Part shown: positions 18,124-29,994 of the stretch, one piece after another
Position numbering within the stretch: the first letter of the stretch is position 1
Layout of the letters: every line of letters begins with the position of its first letter
NCBI RefSeq assembly: GCF_904848665.1
Contig: NZ_CAJHCQ010000001.1
Location: 682,001-746,000 of the forward strand
Source: Paraburkholderia hiiakae
GTDB taxonomy: Bacteria > Pseudomonadota > Gammaproteobacteria > Burkholderiales > Burkholderiaceae
Direction: 5' to 3'
DNA: 64,000 nucleotides
Position numbers and translations under genes: made by a program
The notes under the pieces: generated by a model
Told to the model about the DNA's origin: nothing
What the model saw: only the letters and a program-made list of their open reading frames with translations
Databases searched by the model: none

Positions 18124-18800
18124 GGTCGTTCTTCGGCTGGCAGGTAGGTGTAGACGGTCGAGCGCGCCACGCCGAGCGTGGTGGCCACGTCGGCGAGCGC
18201 ATGACGCAGGTTCAGATGTCCGTTCGCCGCGAGTTCGCGCACGGCCTCACGGCGCTGCGCGAGCGTCATGCCGATGGGCGTGGTGTTGCGCGTGGCGGCG
18301 AAGCGTTCGAGCGCCTCGCGCACGCCGCCTGCGGCGCGCGGCGCGAGCGTTTCGGTCACGGGCGCGGTCGTGCTGGTCTGGATCAGCTGGCCGAGGCCCG
18401 CCGTCACCGCGCCGATTAGCGAGACATCCATGTTCAGGCAGAGCGCCGCGACGTACTCGCCCGCGCTGTTCTTCAGGCCGATGGACGTGCTTTTGGCCGG
18501 ACGCCCGTCTGGAAAGCGGTTCGGATAGTTGGCCACGACTTCGGGAAAGCCGGAGTCGGTGACGCGCGCGAGACCCATTTCGGTGGCGGCGTCGCCGACT
18601 TGTCGTCCTGACAGATTGTTCGCGATCGCCACGACGGAATGCTCGGGCCGCGTAAGGTCATGCAGCACGACCTCGACGAGCGGCGCGAGCGTCTGACCAA
18701 GCGCAGCGACGATCTTCTCGCCTTCGCGCAGGAGCAGCGCGTTTTCGTCAGTGGAATGGCCGGAAAGGGGTTTGCGGGTTGGCATCATGATAGTGGACAT
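18120..18800 (-). CDS. YheO/DauR-type transcriptional regulator (PAS-like + HTH)
   Basis: About 226 residues. The N-terminal half is the YheO-like PAS domain, with LVEVVLHDLTRPEHSVVAI and KNSAGEYVAALCLNMD. The C-terminus is an HTH segment (ALADVATTLGVARSTVYTYL). DauR, of this class, represses D-arginine catabolism in Pseudomonas, and relatives often sit beside amino-acid ammonia-lyases. The ligand here is probably the substrate of the adjacent PLP enzyme. Candidate starts are ATGs at 18800, 18788 and 18785; none has a good ribosome site. It overlaps the enzyme gene by four bases. Confidence 0.8.
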   Translation of the reverse strand: MSTIMMPTRKPLSGHSTDENALLLREGEKIVAALGQTLAPLVEVVLHDLTRPEHSVVAIANNLSGRQVGDAATEMGLARVTDSGFPEVVANYPNRFPDGRPAKSTSIGLKNSAGEYVAALCLNMDVSLIGAVTAGLGQLIQTSTTAPVTETLAPRAAGGVREALERFAATRNTTPIGMTLAQRREAVRELAANGHLNLRHALADVATTLGVARSTVYTYLPAEERP

Positions 18801-18824
18801 TTTGACAGTTAATGACCAAATGTC
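18796..18824. promoter_or_regulatory. Candidate operator of the YheO/DauR-type regulator
   Basis: GACATTT (18796-18802) and AAATGTC (18818-18824) form an exact 7-bp inverted repeat with a 15-base spacer in AT-rich DNA at the 5' end of the regulator gene. This placement suits autorepression. If it is the operator, the true start codon is more likely the ATG pair at 18785-18788 inside or just after it. Confidence 0.45.
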
Positions 18825-18876
18825 AATTACTTGGATTGATCGCTCGGAGTTGCCGTGCATGGCCGCCCGATGCGCG

Positions 18877-18902
18877 AAAAAAAACCCCGCCCGAAGGCGA
18901 GG
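18877..18902 (-). terminator. Intrinsic terminator of hcp-hcr
   Basis: On the minus strand CCTCGCC, TTCG and GGCGGGG pair (one G-U) and are followed by eight T. It lies 40 bases past the hcr stop codon. Confidence 0.9.
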
Positions 18903-18942
18903 TCAATCAGACACGAAGAAAAACCACGCAACGCATTGCCAC

Positions 18943-19965
18943 TCAGACCGTGAAGCGCTCGCTGACGAATTGCGCAGACGGCACGCGCGAGCGCGCCGCC
19001 ACCGCCTGCGCGGCGCTCACCATGGCAGGCGGCCCGCAAACGTAGAGATCGGGCGCAGCACCGCCGCCTGCGAGCGCGGCGGCAAGTGCGTCGACGGGCG
19101 TGCTGTGCGCGCCTTGCCTGCCATCAGCCGCTTCGCGCACGCAAAGCTCGACGTGCAGTTGCGGCAGCGCCGCCCGAAGCGCGTCCAGTTCGTCGAGCAT
19201 GAAAAGCTCGCTCGCGCGATTCACGCCGAAGAAGAGGCGCGCGTCGTTCATCTCACCGTATTCGGCCATGCGGCGCAGCATCGAGAGCACGGGAGCGACG
19301 CCCGTGCCGCCCGCCACGAACCAGCGCGGGCGCAAACTGTCGGCGATCAGACCGAACCCGCCTTGCGGGCCGTGCACGGTGAGCACGTCGCCGGGCTGCG
19401 CCCGCTCGCGCAGATACGACGAAAATTCGCCTTGCAGCCTCAGCCGGATCAGGAACTCGAGGCGCCCTTCCCAGTTGCTCGTGTTGGAAAGCGAGAACGG
19501 GCGCTTGACACCCCCCTGCGGCAACTCCAGCTCCGCGAACTGGCCCGCTTCGAACTCGGCGGCGCTGCCGCTGGTGTCGTCGGCGTCGAGAAGCAGTTCG
19601 AGACGGCGTGTGTCGTCGGCGATCGTTTCCAGTGCGGCGATGCGCGCCGCGCGCGTGAGGACCGGCTGCAGTAACACCTTCGTGTGATCGTACGGCGCGG
19701 CGACGCGCAAGTCGGTCGAAGGCCTCGTGCGGCACAGCAGTACCGCCTGCGGGTCGCCTGAAGCAAGCGCATCCGCGCTGTGATCGCCGAGCGTGTACGC
19801 GCCTTCGGTCACGGTGGCGTGGCACGCGCCGCAGCTGCCGCGCCGGCACTGCGAAGGCAGCGTGATGTCCGCCGCCGCCGCCGCGCTCAGCACGTCCTGC
19901 CCCGGCTCGCACGCGAAGCCGAACGCCTGGCCGTCGCGCGTGGTGAGCTCGATTTGATAACTCAT
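18943..19965 (-). CDS. hcr: NADH oxidoreductase for hybrid cluster protein
   Basis: A 340-residue flavo-iron-sulphur reductase. The N-terminal [2Fe-2S] plant-type ferredoxin domain has CRRGSCGACHATVTEGAY and the fourth cysteine in VLLCRT. An FAD-binding domain follows (KRPFSLSN), then an NAD-binding domain (FVAGGTGVAPVLSML, CGPPAMV). In E. coli Hcr the ferredoxin domain is C-terminal, so the domain order here is permuted, as in dioxygenase reductases. It starts 17 bases after hcp and should pass electrons from NADH to Hcp for nitric oxide reduction. The ATG at 19965 follows a GGTGA-type ribosome site. The operon ends in a strong terminator. Confidence 0.85.
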   Translation of the reverse strand: MSYQIELTTRDGQAFGFACEPGQDVLSAAAAADITLPSQCRRGSCGACHATVTEGAYTLGDHSADALASGDPQAVLLCRTRPSTDLRVAAPYDHTKVLLQPVLTRAARIAALETIADDTRRLELLLDADDTSGSAAEFEAGQFAELELPQGGVKRPFSLSNTSNWEGRLEFLIRLRLQGEFSSYLRERAQPGDVLTVHGPQGGFGLIADSLRPRWFVAGGTGVAPVLSMLRRMAEYGEMNDARLFFGVNRASELFMLDELDALRAALPQLHVELCVREAADGRQGAHSTPVDALAAALAGGGAAPDLYVCGPPAMVSAAQAVAARSRVPSAQFVSERFTV

Positions 19966-19982
19966 GACGTTTTCACCCGCGC

Positions 19983-21650
19983 TCAAGCGGCCTTGCGTGC
20001 AAGCGCCGCGTTCAGGTCCGCTTGCGCATCGCCGATCGGCGAGATGCCGAACTGCTTGACGAGAATGTCGAGAACGTTCGGCGTGAGGAAGGCCGGCAGC
20101 GTCGGTCCGAGGTGGATGTTGCGCAGGCCGAGCGCGAGCAGCGTGAGCAGCACCGCGGCGGCCTTCTGCTCGAACCACGACACCACGAGCGTGAGCGGCA
20201 GGTCATTCACGCCGCAGTCGAACGACTTCGAGAGCGCGATGGCGATCTGGATCGCCGAGTAGCTGTCGTTGCACTGGCCCAGATCGAGCAGGCGCGGAAT
20301 GCCGCCGATGTCGCCGAACGCGTGCCGGTTGAAGCGGTACTTGTTGCAGCCGAGTGTCATGACGACGGTGTCGCCGGGCGCGCCCTGCGCGAATTCGGTG
20401 TAGTAGTTGCGGCCGGGCGCGGCGCCGTCGCAGCCGCCGATCAGGAAGAAGTGGCGGATCTGGCCGGCCTTCACGGCGTCGATCACCTTGTCGGCCACGC
20501 CGAGCACCGTGTTGCGCGCAAAGCCGATGGTGATGGACTCCTGCGGCGCCGTTTCGCGAAAGCCCGGCAGCGCGAGCGCGGCCTGCACGACCGGTGCGAA
20601 CGCGTGATGCTCGAGATGGCGTACGCCGGCCCAACCCACCGGGCCCGTCGTGAAGATGCGCTGACGGTACTGCGGCAGCGGCTCGATCAGGCAGTTGGAC
20701 GTCATCAGGATCGGGCCGGGGAAGTTCGCGAAGTCCGATTGCTGATCCTGCCAGGCGCCGCCGTAATTGCCAGCGAGATGCGCATACGCCTTGAGCTTCG
20801 GGTAAGCATGCGCGGGCAGCATTTCGCCGTGCGTGTAGATCTGCACACCGGCGCCTTGGGTCGCCTCGAGCAGCGCCTCCAGATCGCCGAGGTCGTGGCC
20901 CGAAACCAGAATTGCCTTGCCCGCGGCCGGCGTCACGCGCACGGCAGTGGGTTCGGGCATGCCGAAGCGGCCCGTGTTCGCCGCGTCGAGCAGTTCCATC
21001 ACCTTCAAATTCAGGTTGCCGAGGGCGAGCGCGTGCTCGAGCAGATCAGCGGCCTGCGCCGGTTCGCTCGCGAGAAACACGAGCGCGGCTTCGACACCCG
21101 CGTAGACTTCCTCGCTCTCGTAACCGAGCACACGAGCGTGATGGGCGTATGCACACACACCCTTGAGACCGTAGAGCACGAGGGCGCGCAGGCCCGCGAT
21201 ATCCTCGCCCACCTTCGGGAGCCCGGCCTTGATGCCGACGAGCGCGGCTTGCGCCTGCAGTCCGGCGAGATCGTTGCCCGGTTGCCAGAGCGCTGCGCCG
21301 CCCGGCTGCGCAGCGGCAACGCCTTGCGCGAGCGCGAGCGCCTCGTAGGTCGACTTCGCGCGATCTCGGTGTTGCGCGGCCTCGCCCAGCATCGCCACGA
21401 AACGGCTGGCGTTGAAGTTGACGTTGGTGAGCGTCGTGAACAGCGCATAGAGCATGAAGCGGTCGGCTTCGCGATCGGGGCTGCCGAGGCCGCGCGCGAG
21501 CGCGCCATACTGCGCGATGCCCTTGGTTGCGTAGATCAGCAGGTCCTGCAGATCCGAAGTCGTAGCGTCCTTGCCGCAGTTGCCCTTGGCCGAGGCGCAC
21601 CCCGGGGTGGCCTGGGTGCGGTCGGTCTGTTCACATTGATAGCAAAACAC
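19983..21650 (-). CDS. hcp: Hybrid cluster protein (hydroxylamine/NO reductase), class II
   Basis: A 555-residue hybrid cluster protein. The N-terminal cysteine pattern C-X2-C-X11-C-X6-C (starting CYQCEQ) is that of class II enzymes such as E. coli Hcp, which carry a [2Fe-2S] cluster there. Later cysteines in [10 protein letters not shown] and IGGCDGA, and the histidine-rich middle, ligate the 4Fe-2O-2S hybrid cluster. Hcp is a high-affinity cytoplasmic NO reductase. The start is a GTG at 21650 with AAGGAGA at five bases. An NsrR-like palindrome lies 46 bases upstream, so expression should be induced by nitrosative stress. hcr follows in the same operon. Confidence 0.95.
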   Translation of the reverse strand: MFCYQCEQTDRTQATPGCASAKGNCGKDATTSDLQDLLIYATKGIAQYGALARGLGSPDREADRFMLYALFTTLTNVNFNASRFVAMLGEAAQHRDRAKSTYEALALAQGVAAAQPGGAALWQPGNDLAGLQAQAALVGIKAGLPKVGEDIAGLRALVLYGLKGVCAYAHHARVLGYESEEVYAGVEAALVFLASEPAQAADLLEHALALGNLNLKVMELLDAANTGRFGMPEPTAVRVTPAAGKAILVSGHDLGDLEALLEATQGAGVQIYTHGEMLPAHAYPKLKAYAHLAGNYGGAWQDQQSDFANFPGPILMTSNCLIEPLPQYRQRIFTTGPVGWAGVRHLEHHAFAPVVQAALALPGFRETAPQESITIGFARNTVLGVADKVIDAVKAGQIRHFFLIGGCDGAAPGRNYYTEFAQGAPGDTVVMTLGCNKYRFNRHAFGDIGGIPRLLDLGQCNDSYSAIQIAIALSKSFDCGVNDLPLTLVVSWFEQKAAAVLLTLLALGLRNIHLGPTLPAFLTPNVLDILVKQFGISPIGDAQADLNAALARKAA

Positions 21651-21695
21651 GGCTTTCTCCTTTTCCTTGTGGGGTGACGGCGCGCGCCGTCTCGT

Positions 21696-21718
21696 AAGAT
21701 GCAAAATTAATGCATCTT
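21696..21718 (-). promoter_or_regulatory. NsrR operator upstream of hcp
   Basis: AAGATGCA (21696-21703) and TGCATCTT (21711-21718) form a perfect inverted repeat with a 7-base AT-rich spacer. This 23-base layout matches the known NsrR consensus (AAGATGCA-type half-sites). It sits 46 bases upstream of the hcp start codon. Confidence 0.85.
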
Positions 21719-21837
21719 TTAAATGGTGGCGCGCCGGCGGGAGTTTTGCCGTGACAAAAATCAGAAAACGTGTCGCTTCAGGCGAAGAAGCCACTGTGTG
21801 TGCGAATACGCCGCAGTGCGCAGTTCGCACAGGGAAA

Positions 21838-21877
21838 TGAAAAGCCCCGGCTCGACCTTGCGGTCGAACCGGGGCTT
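21838..21877 (-). terminator. Intrinsic terminator of ssb
   Basis: A 16-bp near-perfect hairpin (AAGCCCCGG... arms at 21842-21857 and 21862-21877, GCAA loop on the minus strand) is followed by four T. It lies 27 bases past the ssb stop codon. Confidence 0.88.
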
Positions 21878-21904
21878 CAGGCCCAGCAGATACGTTCGGA
21901 CGCT

Positions 21905-22459
21905 TTAGAACGGAATATCGTCGTCCATCTCGTCGAAGCCGCCGCCTGCCGGCGCGCTCGAACGGCCACCGCCTGCGCCGCCACCCGCGCCGCCCGCACC
22001 GCCACCGCTCGAACGCGGCGCGCCGCCGCCGCCCGAAGCACGGCCACCGCCGCGCGGAGCGGACTGCTCACGGCTGCTGTAGCCGCCGTCGTCGCCCATG
22101 TCGCCGCCCGCCGACGCGCCGCCGCTGCGGCCGCCCAGCATCTGCATCTGGTCGGCGACGATTTCCGTCGAGTAACGGTCGGTGCCGTCCTGCGCCTGCC
22201 ACTTGCGCGTGCGGATACGGCCTTCGATATACACCGACGAGCCCTTCTTCAGGTACTCCGAGACGATCTCGGCCAGTCGCCCGAAGAACGACACGCGGTG
22301 CCATTCCGTCATTTCCTTGAACTCGCCGGACGCCTTGTCCTTGTAGCGGTCGGTCGTCGCGAGGCGGATGTTCGCCACGGCGTCGCCGCTCGGCAGATAG
22401 CGCACTTCCGGCTCTGCGCCGAGGTTGCCGACGAGGATCACCTTGTTCACGGATGCCAT
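21905..22459 (-). CDS. ssb: Single-stranded DNA-binding protein
   Basis: A 184-residue SSB. The OB fold covers about residues 1-112 ([20 protein letters not shown] opening; [13 protein letters not shown]). A long glycine/serine/arginine-rich linker follows. The acidic tip [10 protein letters not shown] recruits repair and replication partners. It protects single-stranded DNA as a tetramer. AGGAGA lies upstream of the ATG. The gene lies downstream of an MFS gene that is divergent from uvrA, an arrangement common in Burkholderiales, and ends in its own terminator. Confidence 0.97.
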   Translation of the reverse strand: MASVNKVILVGNLGAEPEVRYLPSGDAVANIRLATTDRYKDKASGEFKEMTEWHRVSFFGRLAEIVSEYLKKGSSVYIEGRIRTRKWQAQDGTDRYSTEIVADQMQMLGGRSGGASAGGDMGDDGGYSSREQSAPRGGGRASGGGGAPRSSGGGAGGAGGGAGGGRSSAPAGGGFDEMDDDIPF

Positions 22460-22611
22460 GAATTTCTCCTGTTTGATTCGGTTGCGAGGAGCGGCCGCGC
22501 GGTGCGCGCCGGCGAGCGCCCGATGTATCTCGAGCGCCTTCGCCGGTCGCGGACCGCCTCCGCGAATTGCGTTGCTGTGAACCGTTGGTTCTAACTCAGG
22601 CCCGCCTGGCT

Positions 22612-23820
22612 TTAAGCGCGTTTGGCTTCAGCCCGCTTGGGCGGCGCCTTCATATTGGCCGCGATTATAAGCCAGCACAAGACGAGCCCCGAACACGCGT
22701 AGAACACGGCGCTCGCGCCGTCGTGCTTGAGGAGCCATCCGCCCAACACGCCGCCGAGCGCGAGCCCGATCGACTGCGTGGTGTTGTACACGCCCGTGGC
22801 CGCGCCCTTGCGGTTGCCAGGTGCCAGCTTCGAGACGAGCGAAGGCTGCGAAGCCTCCAGAACATTGAAGCCGAGGAAATAGACGAACAGCACAGCCGAC
22901 ACGATGACAAGTGTATGCGCGAGCGAGCCGAGCAAAAGCTGGCCGATCAGGATAAGACCGATCGCAGAAACGAGCACGGGCTTCATCTTGCCCCGCTTCT
23001 CCGCGACGATGATGGCCGGCACCATCATGACGAACGCGAGGCCCATGACCGGCAGATAGATCTTCCAGTGCGACGCGACCGGCAGGCCCGCGTCGACGAG
23101 CAGGCGCGGCACGACGAGAAACAGCGCCGTTTGCGTGGCGTGCAGCACCAGCACGCCGAAATTCAGCCGCAGCAGTTCCACGTTGTGCAGCACCTCGGCA
23201 AACGGGGCGCGCACGTGCACGGGCTTGTGCGGCGCATCGGGCACGACCCAGATCACCACGCCCACCGCGAGAATCGAGAACACGCCAACCAGTGCGAACA
23301 GACCGCTCATGCCGACCCAGTGGAACACGATCGGCGCGCCGACGATCGCCACGGCGAACGACATGCCGATCGAGCCGCCCACCATCGCCATGGCCTTGGT
23401 GCGGTGCTCTTCGGCCGTCAGGTCGGCGATGAACGCCAGCACCGCCGAAGAAACGGCGCCCATGCCCTGAATCACCCGGCCGACGATGATCCACACCATG
23501 TCGTGCGCGCCCGCCGCGACGAAGCTGCCGATCGCGAAGATGACGAGGCCGGTGGCGATGACGGGCTTTCTGCCCACCATGTCCGACACCCAGCCGTAGA
23601 AAATATAGAGAAGCGACTGCGTGACGCCGTACGCGCCGAGCGCGATGCCGACCAGCAGAAGGTTGTCGCCGCCGGGAATGGTCTTCGCGTAGACGGAAAA
23701 CACCGGCATGATCATGAAGAGACCGAGCATGCGCAGCGCGAAGATCGCCGCGAGCGATACGGTCGCGCGCAACTCGGGCGCGCTCATGCGTGAGGATGTA
23801 GCGGGTGAATTGGAGGACAT
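22612..23820 (-). CDS. MFS transporter, YajR-like
   Basis: A 402-residue 12-TM major facilitator with motif [15 protein letters not shown] in loop 2/3 and a proline/glycine-rich helix 5. It resembles the YajR drug-transporter core but without YajR's C-terminal cytoplasmic domain. Substrate unknown. I start at the ATG at 23820; an alternative ATG at 23787 (MSAPELRA) would remove 11 residues. It is head-to-head with uvrA and 152 bases upstream of ssb on the same strand. Confidence 0.87.
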   Translation of the reverse strand: MSSNSPATSSRMSAPELRATVSLAAIFALRMLGLFMIMPVFSVYAKTIPGGDNLLLVGIALGAYGVTQSLLYIFYGWVSDMVGRKPVIATGLVIFAIGSFVAAGAHDMVWIIVGRVIQGMGAVSSAVLAFIADLTAEEHRTKAMAMVGGSIGMSFAVAIVGAPIVFHWVGMSGLFALVGVFSILAVGVVIWVVPDAPHKPVHVRAPFAEVLHNVELLRLNFGVLVLHATQTALFLVVPRLLVDAGLPVASHWKIYLPVMGLAFVMMVPAIIVAEKRGKMKPVLVSAIGLILIGQLLLGSLAHTLVIVSAVLFVYFLGFNVLEASQPSLVSKLAPGNRKGAATGVYNTTQSIGLALGGVLGGWLLKHDGASAVFYACSGLVLCWLIIAANMKAPPKRAEAKRA

Positions 23821-24007
23821 CGGAGCGTTATGTGTTTGGACCGCAAGTGCCCGCACGTTTGTTGACCGGGACGCTCCCTGACGCGCCTCTTTCGAGGCCC
23901 TTGCACTTGCCGCTCCGGGCCCTTTCAAAGACCGTCAGCAAGCCGTAACGGCGGTCTGGAAAAGTCGTTATAGTAGCAGGTTTGGTTTCCCTTTCTCCCG
24001 CAGGTTC

Positions 24008-26899
<2,892 letters not shown>

Positions 26900-27007
26900 T
26901 CTGCCAAGCGGGCAGGCAACGCCGGAAATTTAGCAGTAGAAATAGCTGCAGCAACAACGGGTCGGGGCGCGTGCGCCCCCGAAGTTTGGAGACGGAATAC
27001 ACCCAAC

Positions 27008-28093
27008 ATGGTCAAGCGCAACGAAGCGACCGAAGATAAACAAGTGCGCGACCTGCGGCCAAGGCCGGTCAGGCTCACGAGCGACATGAGCCTGCCGAAA
27101 CTTTCGGCAGTGGAGATCGGCAGCTATGTGGCCGCGCTCGCCGGCATGCTGGCGGTGCTGCACCTGAACCTGCTCGGCGCGCTGCTCGCGGGCATGCTCG
27201 TTTTCCAGCTCGTGCATACCATTTCGCCGCTCATCGAGCGGCGCATGTCGAGCAGCCGTGCACGCTGGCTTTCCGTGGTGCTCGTCTCCATCGTGATCGT
27301 GGGCATACTCACGGGGCTCACCGTGGGCGTGATCGAGCAGTTCGAAAACGACGTGCCGAGCGTGCAGAAGGTCATGGCTCAGATGATGACGTTCGTCGAC
27401 CAGGCGCGCGGGCGCATTCCCGAGTCCATTGCCGCCTATCTGCCCGTGGACGTCGCCCAGATGAAGCTCAAGGCGCTCGCGCTCATGCATGAGCACGCCA
27501 CCCAGCTCGGCCAGGGCGGCAAGAACGCCGCGCGCATCTTTGGACATATCGTGATCGGCATGATCATCGGGGCGATCATCGCCATTGGCGCGCAGAAGAA
27601 CGCCACGCGGCTGCCGCTTTCCACGGCGTTCGTCACACGCGTGGCGCGTTTCGCCGACGCGTTTCGCCGCATCGTGTTCGCGCAGGTGAAGATTTCGGCC
27701 ATCAACACGGTATTCACCGGCCTCTTCCTCCTGCTCGCGCTGCCGGTGTTTCACGCGCCGCTGCCGCTTGCGAAGATGCTGGTCGTGGTGACCTTCGTGG
27801 TGGGCCTGCTGCCCGTGATCGGCAACCTGATCTCGAACACGCTGATCGTCGCCATCGCGCTCACCGTGAGCCTGCCGGCGGCGGTCACGGCGCTCGTGTT
27901 CCTCATCCTGATCCACAAGCTCGAATACTTCCTGAACGCGCGCATCGTGGGCGGCCAGATCGAGGCGCGCACGTGGGAGCTGCTCGTCGCGATGCTCGTG
28001 ATGGAAGCCGCGTTCGGCATTCAGGGCGTGATTGCCGCGCCTATTTTTTACGCGTATATCAAGCGCGAACTCATCTATCTGCGGCTCGTCTGA
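27008..28093 (+). CDS. AI-2E family (PerM-like) membrane protein
   Basis: A 361-residue polytopic membrane protein of the AI-2 exporter/PerM family. Hydrophobic helices lie near residues 35-70 and 93-115, with a cytoplasmic/periplasmic loop next and a cluster of helices from about 185 to the end. The family motif region VGLLPVIGNLISNTLIVAIA is visible. Members have been linked to export of autoinducer-2 or to sodium/proton exchange; the role here is open. A GGAGA-like site is rather far from the ATG at 27008; ATG 27086 (MSLPKLSA) is an alternative. A terminator follows. Confidence 0.85.
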   Translation: MVKRNEATEDKQVRDLRPRPVRLTSDMSLPKLSAVEIGSYVAALAGMLAVLHLNLLGALLAGMLVFQLVHTISPLIERRMSSSRARWLSVVLVSIVIVGILTGLTVGVIEQFENDVPSVQKVMAQMMTFVDQARGRIPESIAAYLPVDVAQMKLKALALMHEHATQLGQGGKNAARIFGHIVIGMIIGAIIAIGAQKNATRLPLSTAFVTRVARFADAFRRIVFAQVKISAINTVFTGLFLLLALPVFHAPLPLAKMLVVVTFVVGLLPVIGNLISNTLIVAIALTVSLPAAVTALVFLILIHKLEYFLNARIVGGQIEARTWELLVAMLVMEAAFGIQGVIAAPIFYAYIKRELIYLRLV

Positions 28094-28106
28094 ACGTGCA
28101 CCGCTG

Positions 28107-28135
28107 AAAAAAATGGCCCCTTCGGGGCCATTTTT
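28107..28135. terminator. Bidirectional intrinsic terminator between PerM-like gene and purU
   Basis: ATGGCCC and GGGCCAT pair around CTTCG, flanked by A6 on the left and T5 on the right, so it serves both converging transcripts. Confidence 0.92.
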
Positions 28136-28161
28136 GCTCGTCACGCCGCTAAAGCCTGTGC

Positions 28162-29031
28162 TCAGCGGAACACGACCGTCTTGTGCCCGTTGAGCACAAT
28201 GCGATGCTCCACGTGCCACTTCACCGCGCGCGCGAGCGTCACGCACTCCACGTCGCGGCCGATGGCGGTGAGCTGGTCCGGCGTCATGTTGTGGTCCACG
28301 CGCTCCACTTCCTGCTCGATGATCGGGCCTTCGTCGAGATCGGACGTCACGTAGTGCGCCGTCGCGCCAATGAGCTTCACGCCGCGGTCGAACGCCTGGT
28401 AGTACGGCTTCGCGCCCTTGAAGCTCGGCAGGAACGAATGGTGGATGTTGATCGCGCGGCCTTCGAGCGCCCGGCAAAGCTGCGGCGAGAGAATTTGCAT
28501 GTAGCGCGCGAGCACCACGAGATCGGCGCCTTCGCGGTTCACCACTTCGAGCACACGCGCTTCCTGCGCGGCCTTGTCGGCATCCGTGCCGCCGAGCAGC
28601 GGGAAGTGATGGAACGGAATGTTGTAGCTCGCGGCGAGCTGATAGAAGTCCTTGTGATTCGAAATGATCGCCGGAATCTCGATAGGCAGCTGGCCAGTGC
28701 GATAGCGGAACAGCAGGTCGTTCAGGCAATGGCCGATCTTCGAGACCATGATGACGACGCGCGGCTTCACGTTCGCGTCATGCAGTTCCCAACGCATGCC
28801 GAACTCTTGCGCAAGCGGCTCGAACGCGCTGCGCAAGCCGTCGAGACCCGGATCGCCGCCCACCTGCTGGAAGTGCACGCGCATGAAGAACTCGCCGGTG
28901 TGGCTGTCGCCGAACTGGGCCGAGTCGAGAATATTGCTGCCGCGATCGAATAGAAAGCCCGACACGGCATGCACGATGCCTGGCCGGTCGGCGCACGACA
29001 GTTTGAGGATGAAGCTGTGATCGGTCGACAT
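28162..29031 (-). CDS. purU: Formyltetrahydrofolate deformylase
   Basis: A 289-residue enzyme that hydrolyses 10-formyl-THF to formate and THF, balancing one-carbon units and feeding PurT. The N-terminal ACT domain (about 5-85, LSCADRPGIVHAVSGF) is followed by a formyltransferase domain. That domain holds the active-site motifs NIHHSFLPSF and GATAHYVTSDLDEGPI. The ATG at 29031 is preceded by GGGAGT at about 11 bases. It converges on the PerM-like gene at a shared terminator. Confidence 0.95.
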   Translation of the reverse strand: MSTDHSFILKLSCADRPGIVHAVSGFLFDRGSNILDSAQFGDSHTGEFFMRVHFQQVGGDPGLDGLRSAFEPLAQEFGMRWELHDANVKPRVVIMVSKIGHCLNDLLFRYRTGQLPIEIPAIISNHKDFYQLAASYNIPFHHFPLLGGTDADKAAQEARVLEVVNREGADLVVLARYMQILSPQLCRALEGRAINIHHSFLPSFKGAKPYYQAFDRGVKLIGATAHYVTSDLDEGPIIEQEVERVDHNMTPDQLTAIGRDVECVTLARAVKWHVEHRIVLNGHKTVVFR

Positions 29032-29106
29032 GACCTTGGTAACTCCCGTCAATACTTTGGTGTTTCTAAAAGGGCTTTGGGCTTTGCAAAAAGAACCGGC
29101 GCCCTT

Positions 29107-29976
29107 TCACAGCGTCGGCGGTTCGAAGATCGCGGCAATGCCCTCGCACGCGTCTTCGTCTATCCATTGGCGGCGTAGCAGGCAGTCGAGCGTCGCAAGG
29201 CTCGCGTCCACCGTCATCGCGCCCTCCTCGATCCAGCGCGCAGTTTCCTCGATACGCGCGAGGCGATGTTCGCCGACTTCGCCGTCCTGGTTGTGCGGGA
29301 CGAAGTCGGCCGGAAGCACGAGATCGTAGATGAAGATCTGCTCGGCTTGCGTGCCTTCCGGCAGCGACTGCAGCACGTGCACGGTGCGGCCCGCGCGCGC
29401 CTCGCGCGCCAGATCCTCGGCAATGCCCGCCTCTTCCCAGCATTCCTTCACGAGCGTGGCCTCGATGCCCAAGCCCCAGCCGATGCCGCCCGCCACGACG
29501 TTATCCAGCATGCCGGGGTCGGTGGCCTTGGTATCGCTGCGTCGCGCGATCCACAATTGCGGCGCGCCGGGCGACACGGAATCTGCGTATTCTACGACGC
29601 CGTTCAGATGCACCGCGTACGTCATCGTGCCGAAAAAGCGCGACGCCGCGCGTTCGATAAAGGCAAGCGGCGGCGCGTCGAAGGCGTTGCGGATCGCGTA
29701 GGTTTCGTTGCGCCAGCCCGGAATGTGCCCTTGCGCCGCGAGTGCGCCGATCACCGAGCCGAGTGCCGCGCTGCGCGCATCGACACTATCGAACTGTGGG
29801 GCGAGCGTCACGCGCGCGCTAAGCGCATCGCCGTCGATCTCGAACACCTCGGGCCAGCGCGCGAGCAGCGCCACGTCGTTCTCGCGTATCCAGCCCACGC
29901 GCTCGTCGCCGATATGAAACGGCAGATGCGCGCCGACATCGAAACGCCGCGCGTCGATAATGCAAGGCAAGGTCAT
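29107..29976 (-). CDS. Tnr3-like Nudix hydrolase (DUF4743), probable damaged-thiamine phosphatase
   Basis: A 289-residue protein with an N-terminal DUF4743 region (about 1-115) and a Nudix domain. The Nudix box reads AGGIGWGLGIEATLVKECWE followed by EAGI, so KE replaces the usual RE and the first glutamate of the canonical box is absent or shifted. This is the pattern of the Tnr3 N-terminal domain and yeast YJR142W. Family members hydrolyse oxo- and oxy-thiamine diphosphates, toxic damage forms of thiamine. A GGAG lies nine bases before the ATG. The gene is 18 bases after the LysE exporter and probably co-transcribed with it and apt. Confidence 0.85.
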   Translation of the reverse strand: MTLPCIIDARRFDVGAHLPFHIGDERVGWIRENDVALLARWPEVFEIDGDALSARVTLAPQFDSVDARSAALGSVIGALAAQGHIPGWRNETYAIRNAFDAPPLAFIERAASRFFGTMTYAVHLNGVVEYADSVSPGAPQLWIARRSDTKATDPGMLDNVVAGGIGWGLGIEATLVKECWEEAGIAEDLAREARAGRTVHVLQSLPEGTQAEQIFIYDLVLPADFVPHNQDGEVGEHRLARIEETARWIEEGAMTVDASLATLDCLLRRQWIDEDACEGIAAIFEPPTL

Positions 29977-29994
29977 CGATCAGGACTCCGTAGA

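Noticed and set aside
20022..21677. 551-codon open frame opposite hcp
   Set aside because: Antisense shadow; hcp has the cysteine motifs, ribosome site and operator.
23821..24007. LexA box in the uvrA divergent region
   Set aside because: No CTG-N10-CAG was found; CTG and CAG near 23957-23979 are 18 bases apart, too far for LexA.
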